DNA of 64,000 bases from the NCBI GenBank assembly GCA_033297205.1, contig MU859167.1:1-64000 (forward strand). Direction: 5' to 3'. Position 1 is the stretch's first letter, and each line of letters opens with the position of its first letter. The notes below the pieces were generated by a model, which saw only the letters and a list, made by a program, of their open reading frames with translations, was not told the DNA's origin and made no database searches. The stretch is from Pseudoneurospora amorphoporcata (Eukaryota > Ascomycota > Sordariomycetes > Sordariales > Sordariaceae). Below, piece after piece: positions 23,379 to 33,412 of this stretch. The position numbers were made by a program, and so were the translations under genes.

Positions 23379-24301
23379 TTTATGTGACGGGCCCCCTAAG
23401 CCGCCGGCTTGGGGAACGGTGCTTTGTGATCGGGCGTGTCCTTTACCACGGCCGCCGCTTCCACTGCCACTTCCATTCCCGCTCCCACTCCCACCGGGCC
23501 CGGCGATAGTGACCATCTCGTAATCCCCTGCTAGATCACCACGCGATCCCCGCTTTGTTCTACCTCCTCTCCCTCCTGTGGTGAAACCTTGCTCTTCGTC
23601 TCCTTGCCCCCCTGCTCCTTCTTCTCCATTCGCATTGTTATTGTTGTTGAGAGTGCCGTTGTTGCCATGTCCACCAAAAGCAATAGGTTGCAACTCCCTG
23701 TACCGACACCCCCACGACCCGAGCAAAAACGAAGCGAGCGAGGAAATGGCCATGGTCAGCCACCAGGCTGTGTGGCGGGGGAGGGCCCACTCAGGGGTGG
23801 TGTAGAGGGTGACGACGACGAGGTGGATGAAGTGCGTGGTGAGGGCGAAGTCAAGGATGAGCTTGGAGCGTTGGACGATGGCTGTTAGGGAGAGGGGTCT
23901 GTTTCGGAGCTTGGTTAGCAAAAACAGGACGAGAGAAGGGATGAAAGAAAGGAAGGTCCGGGTTGAGCAGATCAAGACGGGATGAGACGGGGGGGCGGAA
24001 AGCAGCGGACGGCGAGGACAACAAAAGGTAGGTAGACAGAAACCACTTACAAAACCAAGCCACCCACCAAACACCAGATGAACCCATTCAACCACCCCTG
24101 CGTGTTATCCCCCCTTACCGCCTCCCACCCGAACACCAGGTCCAGCGTGAAGGGGTTTCCCGCTACGGCCGCCGTGAAGGACATGAGAATGAAAGCGGCC
24201 GCATAGTAGATTGCTTGTAGCGCAGCGATCTGGCTGAGGATCTTGAGGGGTGGGAGCTCGGTTAGGGCGCCGGAGCGCGGGGGGCGGCGGCGGCGGGGCA
24301 T
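23370..24301 (-). CDS. SYS1: Golgi membrane protein SYS1
   Basis: Two exons, 24051-24301 and 23370-23898, give 259 aa. Sys1 is a multi-pass Golgi protein that recruits the Arl3/ARFRP1 GTPase for traffic between Golgi and endosomes. Visible features are a basic N-terminus (MPRRRRPPRSG), the LPPLKILSQIAALQAIYY start typical of the family, four hydrophobic segments, and RSKLILDFALTTHFIHLVV with an AWWLTM motif. The intron (152 nt) must use the AAACAG acceptor at 23899-23901, because only that choice keeps the frame (GGLVLPLSLTAIVQRSKL). The Gly/Asn-rich C-terminal tail of about 90 residues is longer than in yeast Sys1. The gene is divergent from COA6. Confidence 0.88.
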
Positions 24302-25097
24302 TGTGGTCGATGGTGTCTTCAGCTATGGTTCTCGCTGATAGCTATGCCGTCGTCGGTCGCGTTTATACCCAGGTATTGGTTGGTCGTCGAAGATTGAATC
24401 TTGGCGGTTGAAGGTATACTAGTTGGAGGGTGGTGCTTGAAGGGAGCCTGGAGCTATGTCCCTAGGTCGGAGCACTCGTTCGGTGTAAAAGACCGAGACA
24501 AGATGCGCCGGTTCGTTAGGTAGGTAATGATTCGAGATTCGTCGTTAGGCCACCAGCCTTACGTTTGATGGTGCTGGATCCTCTTTTGGTTCCTCGTAAT
24601 GATTCTCCCCCAAGTTCTAGAAGTCGGTATCTCTCGCTCTCTTGGATAGTCAGAATGAAGAAAGATGCTATGTAAGAGTTTAAAAGGAAGTTTGCGACCA
24701 ACGGACGAAAGCCATCATGTCACAGCACAGCACTCCTCCATTCATTCCACGCCGGGCACGGGCAGGGGCTGACCCTGGTCCCTGCGTCCGCCCAGCGGCG
24801 CCGCAAGATTACAGGGTTATCAATGGGGTGACCAAAGTCCGGGGTTTTCATAGCAAGAGGTACGTACCGGTGCCTGCCGCAGAAAACCCCCGAGCTCCCG
24901 CAATTGACGACACTGAATGATAGCGGGACCAGAGCTCGATAAGCTTCCATCCCAGCTCGGGAATCATTCGCGAATTCGATGCCAACTCTAGGTTGGACCA
25001 ACTTCTTTCTCTCCGCGCCTTTCCACCACTCCGACCCCCGAAGCCACCGCTCCCTACCTCCGAAACCACACCACCGAATAACACTGCACCCCCAAAA
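24302..25097. promoter_or_regulatory. Bidirectional promoter SYS1/COA6 with upstream ORF
   Basis: About 800 bp separates the divergent start codons. It contains a 67-codon ATG frame (24717-24920) upstream of COA6 with a consensus GTACGT donor at 24860 and a possible acceptor ending at 24922. It may be an upstream ORF in a leader that is itself spliced. No independent gene is supported. Confidence 0.35.
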
Positions 25098-25817
25098 ATG
25101 GTCCTAGGCCTCTTTGAACAATCCGAAGCCGACAGGCGCGCGGCCGAGGTGCGCGCCGGCACCGTTGCGCCCACGCGCTCCGAGCGCCAAAAGTGCTGGA
25201 TGGCCCGCGACGGCTACTTCGCCTGCCTGGACCGGAACAACATCATTGACGCGCTCAAGGACGAGAAGGCGGCGGCCAAGGCGTGCAAGGCCGAGAGCGC
25301 CGAGTTTGAGAAGGATTGCGCTGCTCAGTGGGTGAGTACATGCACTTTGCAAAGTACACTTTGCGTTTAGAGAGCACTTTGAGAGGGGGAGGATGGGATG
25401 GGATACGAGTTTTGGAGAGGGCCTGCAGGATAGAACGAGAGGAGGCGGAAGAGGAGATGAGGAGGAGGAACATATAAAGTCCTGGTGGATAGGTGAAATG
25501 CGATACGATGATGGGTGTATCTGGGACAAGCAAGCAAGCAAACAAGCAAACAATTAGGCAGAGGTCCTCAACACCCGGAGGGAGGAAAAAGGCTCCAAGA
25601 AACACCACCCAACCCAACAGGAGCAAGATTGGGAAACAAGCAGCCATATTCGGGACAGCCAGACAAGACAAACACCCAGCTAACATCTTCCTACCCCTAA
25701 CAGGTCACATACTTCAAGAAGTGGCGCGTCCAAGATATCCAAAAGAGGGCTCGCCTAAAGGAGCTCGAGGCCCAGGGCGCCGTCAAGATGGACGTCAACA
25801 CCGAGTTCAAGCAGTAA
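25098..25817 (+). CDS. COA6: Cytochrome c oxidase assembly factor 6
   Basis: Exons 25098-25331 and 25704-25817 (intron 372 nt, long for this window) give 115 aa. COA6 is a small intermembrane-space thiol protein needed to load copper into the CuA site of Cox2. The twin motif is clear: Cys33-X9-Cys43 (KCWMARDGYFACLD) and Cys63-X10-Cys74 (ACKAESAEFEKDC), the family's unusual CX9C-CX10C arrangement, followed by the WVTYFKKWR segment encoded across the splice junction. There is no presequence, as expected for a protein imported by the disulfide relay. Confidence 0.92.
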
Positions 25818-26217
25818 ACGATCGATGCCGATCCCGATCCTGATTAACAGGGGTGGACAAAAAGAGATGGACGGTGTAAAGATAGTGTGTAGTTGGTGTA
25901 TCTATATATATGCATGGGATAGGGCGTTTCAAATTCGAGTTTTTGTGGGATATTCCAAAGGGACATTTGGTTCCCAGCATGGGTCAAACCGAGTCCCTTC
26001 ATCAATGCCGTCTTCTGTGGAACGACGATATGATAGAAACATGATGAAGGATGGTGGTTGGAACTAGTCATTGTTGATATAGGGATGCCTACAAAGACTA
26101 TAAAGGTGCGTGCCTCCGATATCCAAACTTCAGAAGCTGTCTCCATCGCCTTGACCAACATACAATCCGGTTTTGAAGACAACAACCACATCAAGGCTTC
26201 ACTAACCAACAGTTAGG
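25818..26217. other. Intergenic between convergent genes
   Basis: About 400 bp of A/T-richer sequence that should hold the 3' ends of COA6 and the minus-strand gene. Nothing else seen. Confidence 0.4.
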
Positions 26218-28485
26218 TCAATCCGATCTATCTTCCGCATCCTCGCTCCGATGCTCAGTAGGTGTATGAATAATCGTCAGAGTCGACCCCGACCGCTGCA
26301 TCACCCCTCCCAACTCATCCTCCTGCTCATCATCACCAGCCGCGTTACCTTGAGCAACCTTGACAAAATACCCAGCATATTCGCAATGCGTGCATTCACA
26401 GGAAGAAGGTGACGTGTCCGACGGGTTCCCATCGTCGGTCGGGTTTCCCTCGCTTGTTGGCTCCCCATCATTCCGGATAGTGAGGATGCTGCTTCTTCTT
26501 CTTCTCTCAGTCTCCTCCGTCCATCCTGGACCTGTTCTGTCCTCCTGTGTCGGACCAACATCCTCATCGTTCACTCCCCCCCCAAACAATTCCCCTTGCT
26601 CTCTGAGGGATCGATCCACGCGGTCCAAGTTTAGCGGCCATGAAAGCCGGGGAGTCTCAGCATTTGCTCCGCCCCCGGGACTCACGTCATGTTCACGAGG
26701 GCCGCCGGTGAACCTGGGGGAATTCAAATCATATTGACCGGGAGAGTTCGACTGCCTTTCCGACGAATTAGAATCATCATCCTCTTGATCATTATTCCAG
26801 GAAGCGTTCCAGAGTTCCGACAAACGGGGTGGGGCTGGCCGCTTGCTGCGAAACGTTGATGACCCAACCGGTCCTTGAGCTGTAGGCGTTCCTGTACCAG
26901 GCCGAGCGTTTGCACCTACGCCTACACCTGTCTGTTGTAGGGCAGGAGAATTCACGGAAGGGATGGCAGCCCCTCTGGGCCCAAATAAAAGCTGGTTCCC
27001 GGTCGAAGACCGTCTTGTCGGCGCAGAAGACAGCCCACTTTTGCCTGCCTGCATGACAAAATCAAAAGGTGTGCTTGAAAGGGGCGCCACCATAGACATG
27101 GAGCGCGTCTTCCGTCTGGCAAGGCCAGTCTTGATCGCTGGCAGAGGAGGAAGCTCGAGCTCTTCCTGTTCCTCTTCCTCTTCCGAGTCTTGCGAGCTGC
27201 CGATGCTGATCTGTGAAGCTTGAGATAGAGAGTGATGCCGTCCATGACTATGGCTACTCCCCAGTGAGAGTCGGTCCAGCTCCCCGGTTGCGATCATCAC
27301 GCCGGCGATGGCAAGTAGCTTGGGGGAGTACTCTTGCGCTGGAGCGTTGTTGAGTGGTCCGGCAGCACCCGTTCGTGTGTCCGAGAAGGGCTCGACATCT
27401 TCACGGTTCAAGCGGCGACGACTTCTGGGGTTCCGGATCCTGTGAGTGTCCAGTTGTAGTTCACCTGGGCAGACGGATTGGGAGCGTTGGAATACGTATC
27501 TGAAATGGTGGTGCGAGCAGTGAACCTGAGGGCCGTCTGTTCGCCTGCGCGGTAGGCCTGGGCGTTCGTCTTCCTCGTCCTCCTCCCTTCCCAGATCGGG
27601 GCAAGAGCACATGTCAAGTGACTGTTTGCGGCTGTCGTTGCCCGGTGAGGATGGTCCTCCGAGGTCGTCATCGGGGGACCTTGAGCTGTGGGGGCTCTCG
27701 GGGCCAGGGGCACCTTCGTTCCATTTGACGAGGCCATCCTGCGTCTGCTAGCCGCTATTGAAAGCAAATGTTGCTCGTCTTTCTTTACCATTGCTACGAG
27801 AAGCGTTAGATGGCGTGCTTCTTCGGGACTTGGGGGACTTGGAAGACTTGGGGGTTGAACCACGACGTAATATCGAGCTGAGATCGGGCGTTAAAATACG
27901 ACGGATAGGTGGTCGACCGTCTTGTGTCTCGGAGCTTTCAGGACGGCTACTGAAAGCCCCGTCAGTTCCTGTGCTCTTCGTGCCCCAGACCGTAATCTCC
28001 GTTATGTCTGTCTGGAGATGGGTAGTACTGGACGTCCACACACAGGTTGCGAGTCGTGCGGACATATCGGACTGTGCGGCTTCATGTTGTCGAATGAGGT
28101 AGCGGTCGATGTCAGGGTTGTTGAGACTTGTAGGTGTTTGGGACTTGTGGAACTCGGGCGTGTTCCTCATACAGGACCGTAAAAGTTGAACAGCTGCCAC
28201 GCTTGCTAAACCGCCCACCGCGTAGGGCACGTCAGCGAGAGAATCGTTTTCGGACACTGCGCCGCGCCGGGATAGAGTTGAGGGAAATGGAGGTATCGGC
28301 CTGAAAAAAGGGTGAGACAGTAACGGACTAGGGAGGTCCCAAGTTTCGAGCTCATTCTTGCGAAGGTCGTCGTACATAGTGTCGGTGTTGCGATCTAGGT
28401 TTCGTCGGATCCTGATGACCTCCGCGTACGTCAAGCCCCCGGGGGAGCATGAGGCGGATATAACAGGGGAGGGAACGTCATCCAT
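26218..28485 (-). CDS. Large disordered protein interrupted by one in-frame TAG
   Basis: From the ATG at 28485 the frame runs 245 codons to TAG at 27748-27750, then continues in the same frame for 509 codons to the stop at 26218. The N-terminal part (TYAEVIRIRRNLDRNTDTMYDD region, then a structured middle) precedes a basic Ser/Lys/Arg tail. The downstream part has acidic runs (EEEEEQEELELPP), many Ser/Pro/Gly, and a C-terminal Cys-rich CECTHCEYAG. No family recognised. The TAG could be a nonsense change, or be spliced out: GTAAAG at about 27780 to an AAG about 75 nt downstream keeps frame but is a weak acceptor. An alternative frame over 27408-27740 also has good codon bias, so the model is uncertain; two genes are possible. 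Confidence 0.45.
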
Positions 28486-29364
28486 CTTGATGCATTAGGT
28501 GGTAGTGTACTGGCTCGAGGGATGCGTGGGTGAGGCTCGTAGATGTTCAATAAGAATATTATTCTAAGGATGCACAGGAATGGGATGGAGTGGTTGTGGA
28601 TGCGGTGCTGGTTTAAACGAGCTCGCGGGCGGGAATTACAGAGGGGATCAGGGTGGAAGCTAGACGTCACCTGGATAGCCGACCTGCGACTTGCGGAAGA
28701 CTTTACTGCTGTTGCCTTCTTGTACGACCCACAGTCTCTTCCATAACGGCAAGAGCCAACATTCATCCTTCTTTCCCCTTCTCGTCAGGTTTAGTCCAGT
28801 ACCCTAGAGGTACCTTTCTCGACTGCCTGGTTCACATATGACCTCTATAGTGGTGAGTGTCGCCAGTTGCCTTTCAACTGCGCCTCACATCATTTTATCC
28901 TTCTTGACCTTTTGCGGTTCAATTCGCAAGATTCTCCGTGTTCTGCGCATTGTGTCCTCTAACTTAATTATCCATGCCTCATGGGCCAGAATCACTTAGA
29001 CCTTCACGATGTTATACGAACCACCGGAAATAAAAGGGCAAAAAAATAGTGACAAACCAGTTGACCCGACCGGAAATGCGATCTGTATTCTTCCCCCCAG
29101 TTCGGCCAAGACACTCAGTCTACTACACTTAGACGGTATCTTCCTGGAAGCCTTCTTATCCTTCCAATGCTGCGTTTTGTTTTTTAATTCCCGTGTTTCC
29201 CTCGAGCTGCCACTAGAGCCTGCTGCTAGCTCTAGCCACAGTCACGAGGGTTGAAGAATATCGCATTTCCTAGGGAATATCCCTCAGGTCGCAAAAGGGA
29301 GGCTTCTTTGAAGGTTAAATAAGGTCCAGATTTCCCCAGTTCCCACAAAATCTCGCTCAACAAG
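28486..29364. other. Intergenic
   Basis: Promoter side of the minus-strand gene ending at 26218. A short ATG frame at 29009-29254 has no coding features that I can support. Confidence 0.35.
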
Positions 29365-29466
29365 TGCTCAGTGTGTGATTCGAACTCCCTGCGTCTTGCG
29401 AGCCCCCAGTCCCCTCAAAGGTTTTGGCAGTAGCGGCCGAACGATAAACCGCTACGCCATCTGAAC
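29365..29466 (-). tRNA. tRNA-like sequence, possibly degenerate
   Basis: On the minus strand, a box A (TGGCGTAGCGG) and a box B (GTTCGAATC) are in order. The ends GTTCAGA and ACTGAGC pair at six of seven positions (one G-U) with A as the discriminator base. The total of 102 nt is long, as for a class II (Leu/Ser) or intron-containing tRNA. The T-stem pairs poorly and I cannot assign an anticodon, so it may be a decayed tRNA or a SINE-like derivative. Confidence 0.35.
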
Positions 29467-30090
29467 AGTTTTGTGGCCGGGTAGCTTGGTTTGTCTTGTG
29501 GTGGAGGGAGGGGATGGGCGATAAGGTTATAAAGGGCGGTGCCTTGAAGGGCGGGAAGGTGGTCTGGTAGGTTTGGGAAGGAGCGAGGCTTCCCTGCATG
29601 GGTGGGCCACAGTTACCTTAACCGATACCGCTTGTTCGTACACTAGAGGTACTGTTCCTGTCCTTCTCAAGGCACAGCAGATGAGAGTAATGCCAGGTTC
29701 CCTTCTTTGCCCTCATTTAGCGTTTGGATAGGTATCATACATTCATACTCGACCTGATCAGCGATCAGCGAACAACTCCAGATAAGTCTCGTTACCCAAC
29801 CTGAACAAATCCTGCTCCATAAACAGACGTAGGAAAACAGGAAATATGGTATCGTACCTTCGTTAGAGAATGAAAGCGAAATACTTTCGAACCAGGGATA
29901 TGAGTAGTGTGTCAAAGTAGATAGAATATCTAAATCGTATGTACGCATGATATGCTATTAAAACCATGGGGTACATGACTGAATGTGCTGACTGCTATGT
30001 TCTTTCTATTGGTCCTTGTACAAATTCAATGCCGCCCCTGTTACCTCTTCGCTATCTCCGTATGTACCTCGCAACATGCTGCTGAGCCCT
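29467..30090. other. Intergenic
   Basis: Spacer downstream of the DUF6604 gene. No gene or repeat recognised. Confidence 0.4.
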
Positions 30091-33000
30091 TTACATAACG
30101 GAACATTGATCCATATCTGGGGCAACAGGGCCGGAAGTACCACCTGACCTGAAGGACTTATTAGGCCGGGGATCTTTTGCCAGCTTCTCAGCCGCAAACT
30201 CAATATCGTCCCAGTAGATGAACTGCAAAAACCCTGCCCGCGGGCTTGTGAAAACATCAGCCATGACCTTCAAGCATTCCCGATCTTGCTCAACCATTGC
30301 CAACAGCGTCACGGTCATACGCTTCTGTTTCGCGGCCGGGCCGAGAGCCTCCTTGTACGCGCGCACCCAAAGCGGGTTCCTCTTCTTCTCCAGCTCGTCC
30401 TCGATCCTCATGAAGGTCATGTAGAAGAACATGGCCGTCCAGAGGAAGTTTAGGGCCGACAGCGGACGCTCGCCCGAGATGTCCGCTTGGATGTCCATCT
30501 TCATGAAATCAAGCATGTCGCGGTCGGCAAAGTCGACGTATTCGCCTTTCGCAGCCATACGCACCTTACGCGTGGAGCGCGAATCGGGCCGATCGAGGTA
30601 GGCATGGGAGTAACCGGGCGCCATGGCGTTGGCGACCCGCTCATGGGGGATCTCGTTCGCCTTCCTGATGTTCTCGGCCCGGACCTTTTCGATCGTCTTC
30701 GTCATTTGGAACATGTTTTCCTCGCTCATGCCCTGGGCTTTAGCCCTCTTAGTGATGTCTGTTTCGTCGATACGTTTCTTGCCCGTGACAGGATCAGTAA
30801 TGTGCTTTGTATGGGCGAGGCGGAGCATGCCCAGCACCGAGGGGAAAGCAACATCGGTATCGGGAATGCGGTCGATGTTCCAGCCCGCTTCGCGTAAGAT
30901 GACGAGAGTGGACTTTTTCCGGAAAAAGTCATTGACTCCGGGGCTCATAATCTCATGGATGTCTGCTGCCGAGGCAGCAGCGTTTCTCACTCGTTGCCTC
31001 TCCCTCGGGGAGCCACGCCGATCCACCATTGCTTTCAATGCCTTATCGTAGTTCGCAGTAGGCGGCTTTCCGTCGGGGAAGAAGCATTCTGCGAAAAGCT
31101 CCTGCAGAGTTGCGAATAGGCCGATCGGCTTGTTGATATATCCTTCTTGAACTAACATGTTGTGCAAGTGTAGCAGCATCATGGGCTCGGGGATGTGATC
31201 CCAGAGCATCATCCCGGAAATGTACGCCAGCTCCAGCCCTTCCTCGAGACCGACACCGCAAAGGAAGGGCGAGTACTCCCACAGTCCGTTAGGATTTACG
31301 TGAGAGAAGCGGGAAGGAGGGATAGTGTTGAGACCGTACATGTACTTGGATTCGCCGAGCCAATCGATATAATCAAGGTGGAATCCCTCGAGAATTTGGT
31401 GATTATTTTCATGCCGCCTCATGTCGCCATGCAGTGCGCCATCTCTCTCAAAGAGCTGCTTTAGAACGTCGAATGCCTGAAGGATGCCTCGACCGTCACG
31501 CGTAACCTCGCGATCCAAAAAAAGGTCGACATCGCGCCGCGGGCGGAATCTATAGCTGGGCGGCGGTGCAACGACAATATCACCCTTGAAGATGTGATGT
31601 GCCCAGCCTCTGGTCACAGTCAGCGAATCGACGATGCATTGCAGTTGGAAGACATGATGGGGAAGTATACGGTCTCGGACGTCAGTACCAGGCTTCTGCA
31701 TGGCCAGAGAGGTCACGAAACCAGCAAACTCGTTGAGCCCATACAGTCTCCGATGCCGATGCCATGGGCCCTTTGGAGACCAGTCAACCTTTTCGTACAA
31801 ATGCTTCTCTCCCCGTTGATTGTTACGTTGAACCACAATGGACGAAAAGACATTGACCAGGTCGTACAGCCAGTTGATAGTGTATGACCGACGCCACCTA
31901 ATACGCTCTTCCTTCGTAGCGTGCCTCAAGTCAAAGTTAGGATCCCAGTTCCTAATCTCTTCCAGCATCCGTTTAGTCGGCTTGCCCGCTCGCGTCTTTT
32001 GGAAATCGGTAACGAAGTCAAGAAGATCGCGGTAGGCATGAATCAGGAAATGCTCCTTGATATCTACGGCCTGGTCTTCCTTACTCGCTAGAGTCTTGTT
32101 GCCTGGCTCGAAAGTCATCAAGGAGATGGTAAACATGCCCTGCGCCTTGTCCACATCCCCCCGGGTAATAGTATTCATGACAGTCTCATAGGAGTCATGG
32201 TCGGGAAAATCGACAAACATCTCGGCTGCAGAGCGCTGGATCATGGCGATGGCTATGTGGGAAAGGGCACCCGCCACTGCACTATTGAGCCCTTCGTAGG
32301 CCACCTCGCGCCAGATGCTTTGTAGGTAGCTTCGGAGAATCATGCATTGCTTGAGCAGATCGTAAACAGCCATGAGGTAGTCCGTAATGATGCCATCTTG
32401 ATCTTGGATAATACGATAGCTCTCCAGGGGTACACCTTCGAGAGATTCTTCCTTGGGGGGCGCAGCTTTGGCCTTTGAACTCTTCTTGGCTTTGCCCTTC
32501 TTGCCCTTCTTGCCCTTGCCTGGCTTGGCTTGTTTGCGTTGGCGCGGGAGGTTAATGTCGACTTCCTGAGGTCCTTCCTGATCAGAGGCATCATTGGCTT
32601 CTGCAGACCCATGAATCTCAAGGGCACCGAATCTGTTGGCGAGCAAGCGATCGAGTTCTTCCTTGGCGTGCTCGGTGTCGGCCAGAAAGCCTGCCTCGTC
32701 GAAAGAGGAATCGGGCTTCCAATTTTGACCACCCAGAGCATCAAACGATTCTTTCAAAGCGTCAATGAAGCGCTTGTGGGAAGCATTGCTCTTCTCGACA
32801 TCCGGGTCAGGAGTCCGGGCTGTCATTTGCTGGAAAGCGGCATGGGCAGCTGTTCTTGCCTCGATGACCGACTGGAAGAGGGCGAGAATAGTCGAGGGAA
32901 CATTGTTGATGTGCTTGCCGACGAATTTGGAAAGGGAAATCAGGCCTGCCACGGTGATCCCTGCCGAGGTGAGAGGCAACATAGGAGCGCCATCTATTCC

Positions 33001-33123
33001 ATCCAGAGGGCTATCGGACGCTGCCAGGGACTTGATGATGGAATTGGAGGTTTGCACAATCCAGTAGATGAGATAACTGGTGTCGCGCTTGTACGCTAGG
33101 TACGAGTTGCGCGTGGGCGCCAT
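30091..33123 (-). CDS. DUF6604 domain protein, 1,010 aa
   Basis: Single uninterrupted exon. The N-terminus, NSYLAYKRDTSYLIYWIVQT, is the signature start of the fungal DUF6604 domain, which covers roughly residues 6-270 with a hydrophobic PLTSAGITVAGLISLSKFV segment. A Lys/Gly-rich tract (about 197-220, KGKKGKKGKAKK) interrupts the domain and could be nuclear or nucleic-acid binding. The remainder is a long helical region with no domain that I know. Proteins of this family are large, fungal-specific and uncharacterised. A transposon sits about 300 bp upstream of the start codon. The ATG at 33123 is the only in-frame choice that keeps the domain start. Confidence 0.85.
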   Translation of the reverse strand: MAPTRNSYLAYKRDTSYLIYWIVQTSNSIIKSLAASDSPLDGIDGAPMLPLTSAGITVAGLISLSKFVGKHINNVPSTILALFQSVIEARTAAHAAFQQMTARTPDPDVEKSNASHKRFIDALKESFDALGGQNWKPDSSFDEAGFLADTEHAKEELDRLLANRFGALEIHGSAEANDASDQEGPQEVDINLPRQRKQAKPGKGKKGKKGKAKKSSKAKAAPPKEESLEGVPLESYRIIQDQDGIITDYLMAVYDLLKQCMILRSYLQSIWREVAYEGLNSAVAGALSHIAIAMIQRSAAEMFVDFPDHDSYETVMNTITRGDVDKAQGMFTISLMTFEPGNKTLASKEDQAVDIKEHFLIHAYRDLLDFVTDFQKTRAGKPTKRMLEEIRNWDPNFDLRHATKEERIRWRRSYTINWLYDLVNVFSSIVVQRNNQRGEKHLYEKVDWSPKGPWHRHRRLYGLNEFAGFVTSLAMQKPGTDVRDRILPHHVFQLQCIVDSLTVTRGWAHHIFKGDIVVAPPPSYRFRPRRDVDLFLDREVTRDGRGILQAFDVLKQLFERDGALHGDMRRHENNHQILEGFHLDYIDWLGESKYMYGLNTIPPSRFSHVNPNGLWEYSPFLCGVGLEEGLELAYISGMMLWDHIPEPMMLLHLHNMLVQEGYINKPIGLFATLQELFAECFFPDGKPPTANYDKALKAMVDRRGSPRERQRVRNAAASAADIHEIMSPGVNDFFRKKSTLVILREAGWNIDRIPDTDVAFPSVLGMLRLAHTKHITDPVTGKKRIDETDITKRAKAQGMSEENMFQMTKTIEKVRAENIRKANEIPHERVANAMAPGYSHAYLDRPDSRSTRKVRMAAKGEYVDFADRDMLDFMKMDIQADISGERPLSALNFLWTAMFFYMTFMRIEDELEKKRNPLWVRAYKEALGPAAKQKRMTVTLLAMVEQDRECLKVMADVFTSPRAGFLQFIYWDDIEFAAEKLAKDPRPNKSFRSGGTSGPVAPDMDQCSVM

Positions 33124-33412
33124 GGTACTAGAGCGCTGCGATGACTGATGGGGAGTGGGTTGAAAGGATATTATAAAGAGAGCATGTAGAATAAGAGGGG
33201 GAAATGGTGTGGGCGTAGGGACTGCTGGTGTTGGAGGCTGGAAAAGGCGACAACCAACGACTGGAAAGGGTTGATTGGAGTTGTCTAACGGAAGAGGAGG
33301 AACGGAAACGAGGGCGACCTAAATACCTGGAAGGCGTGTGCCAGTGAATGGGGAGTCTGTATCCAGGTCCGAATAGTTACCCGTTTTGGATAGAAAATAT
33401 CCGTGCACCTCT
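33124..33412. promoter_or_regulatory. Proximal promoter of the DUF6604 gene
   Basis: The 289 bp between the start codon and the transposon's left target duplication. Purine-rich near the ATG. No defined element recognised. Confidence 0.35.
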
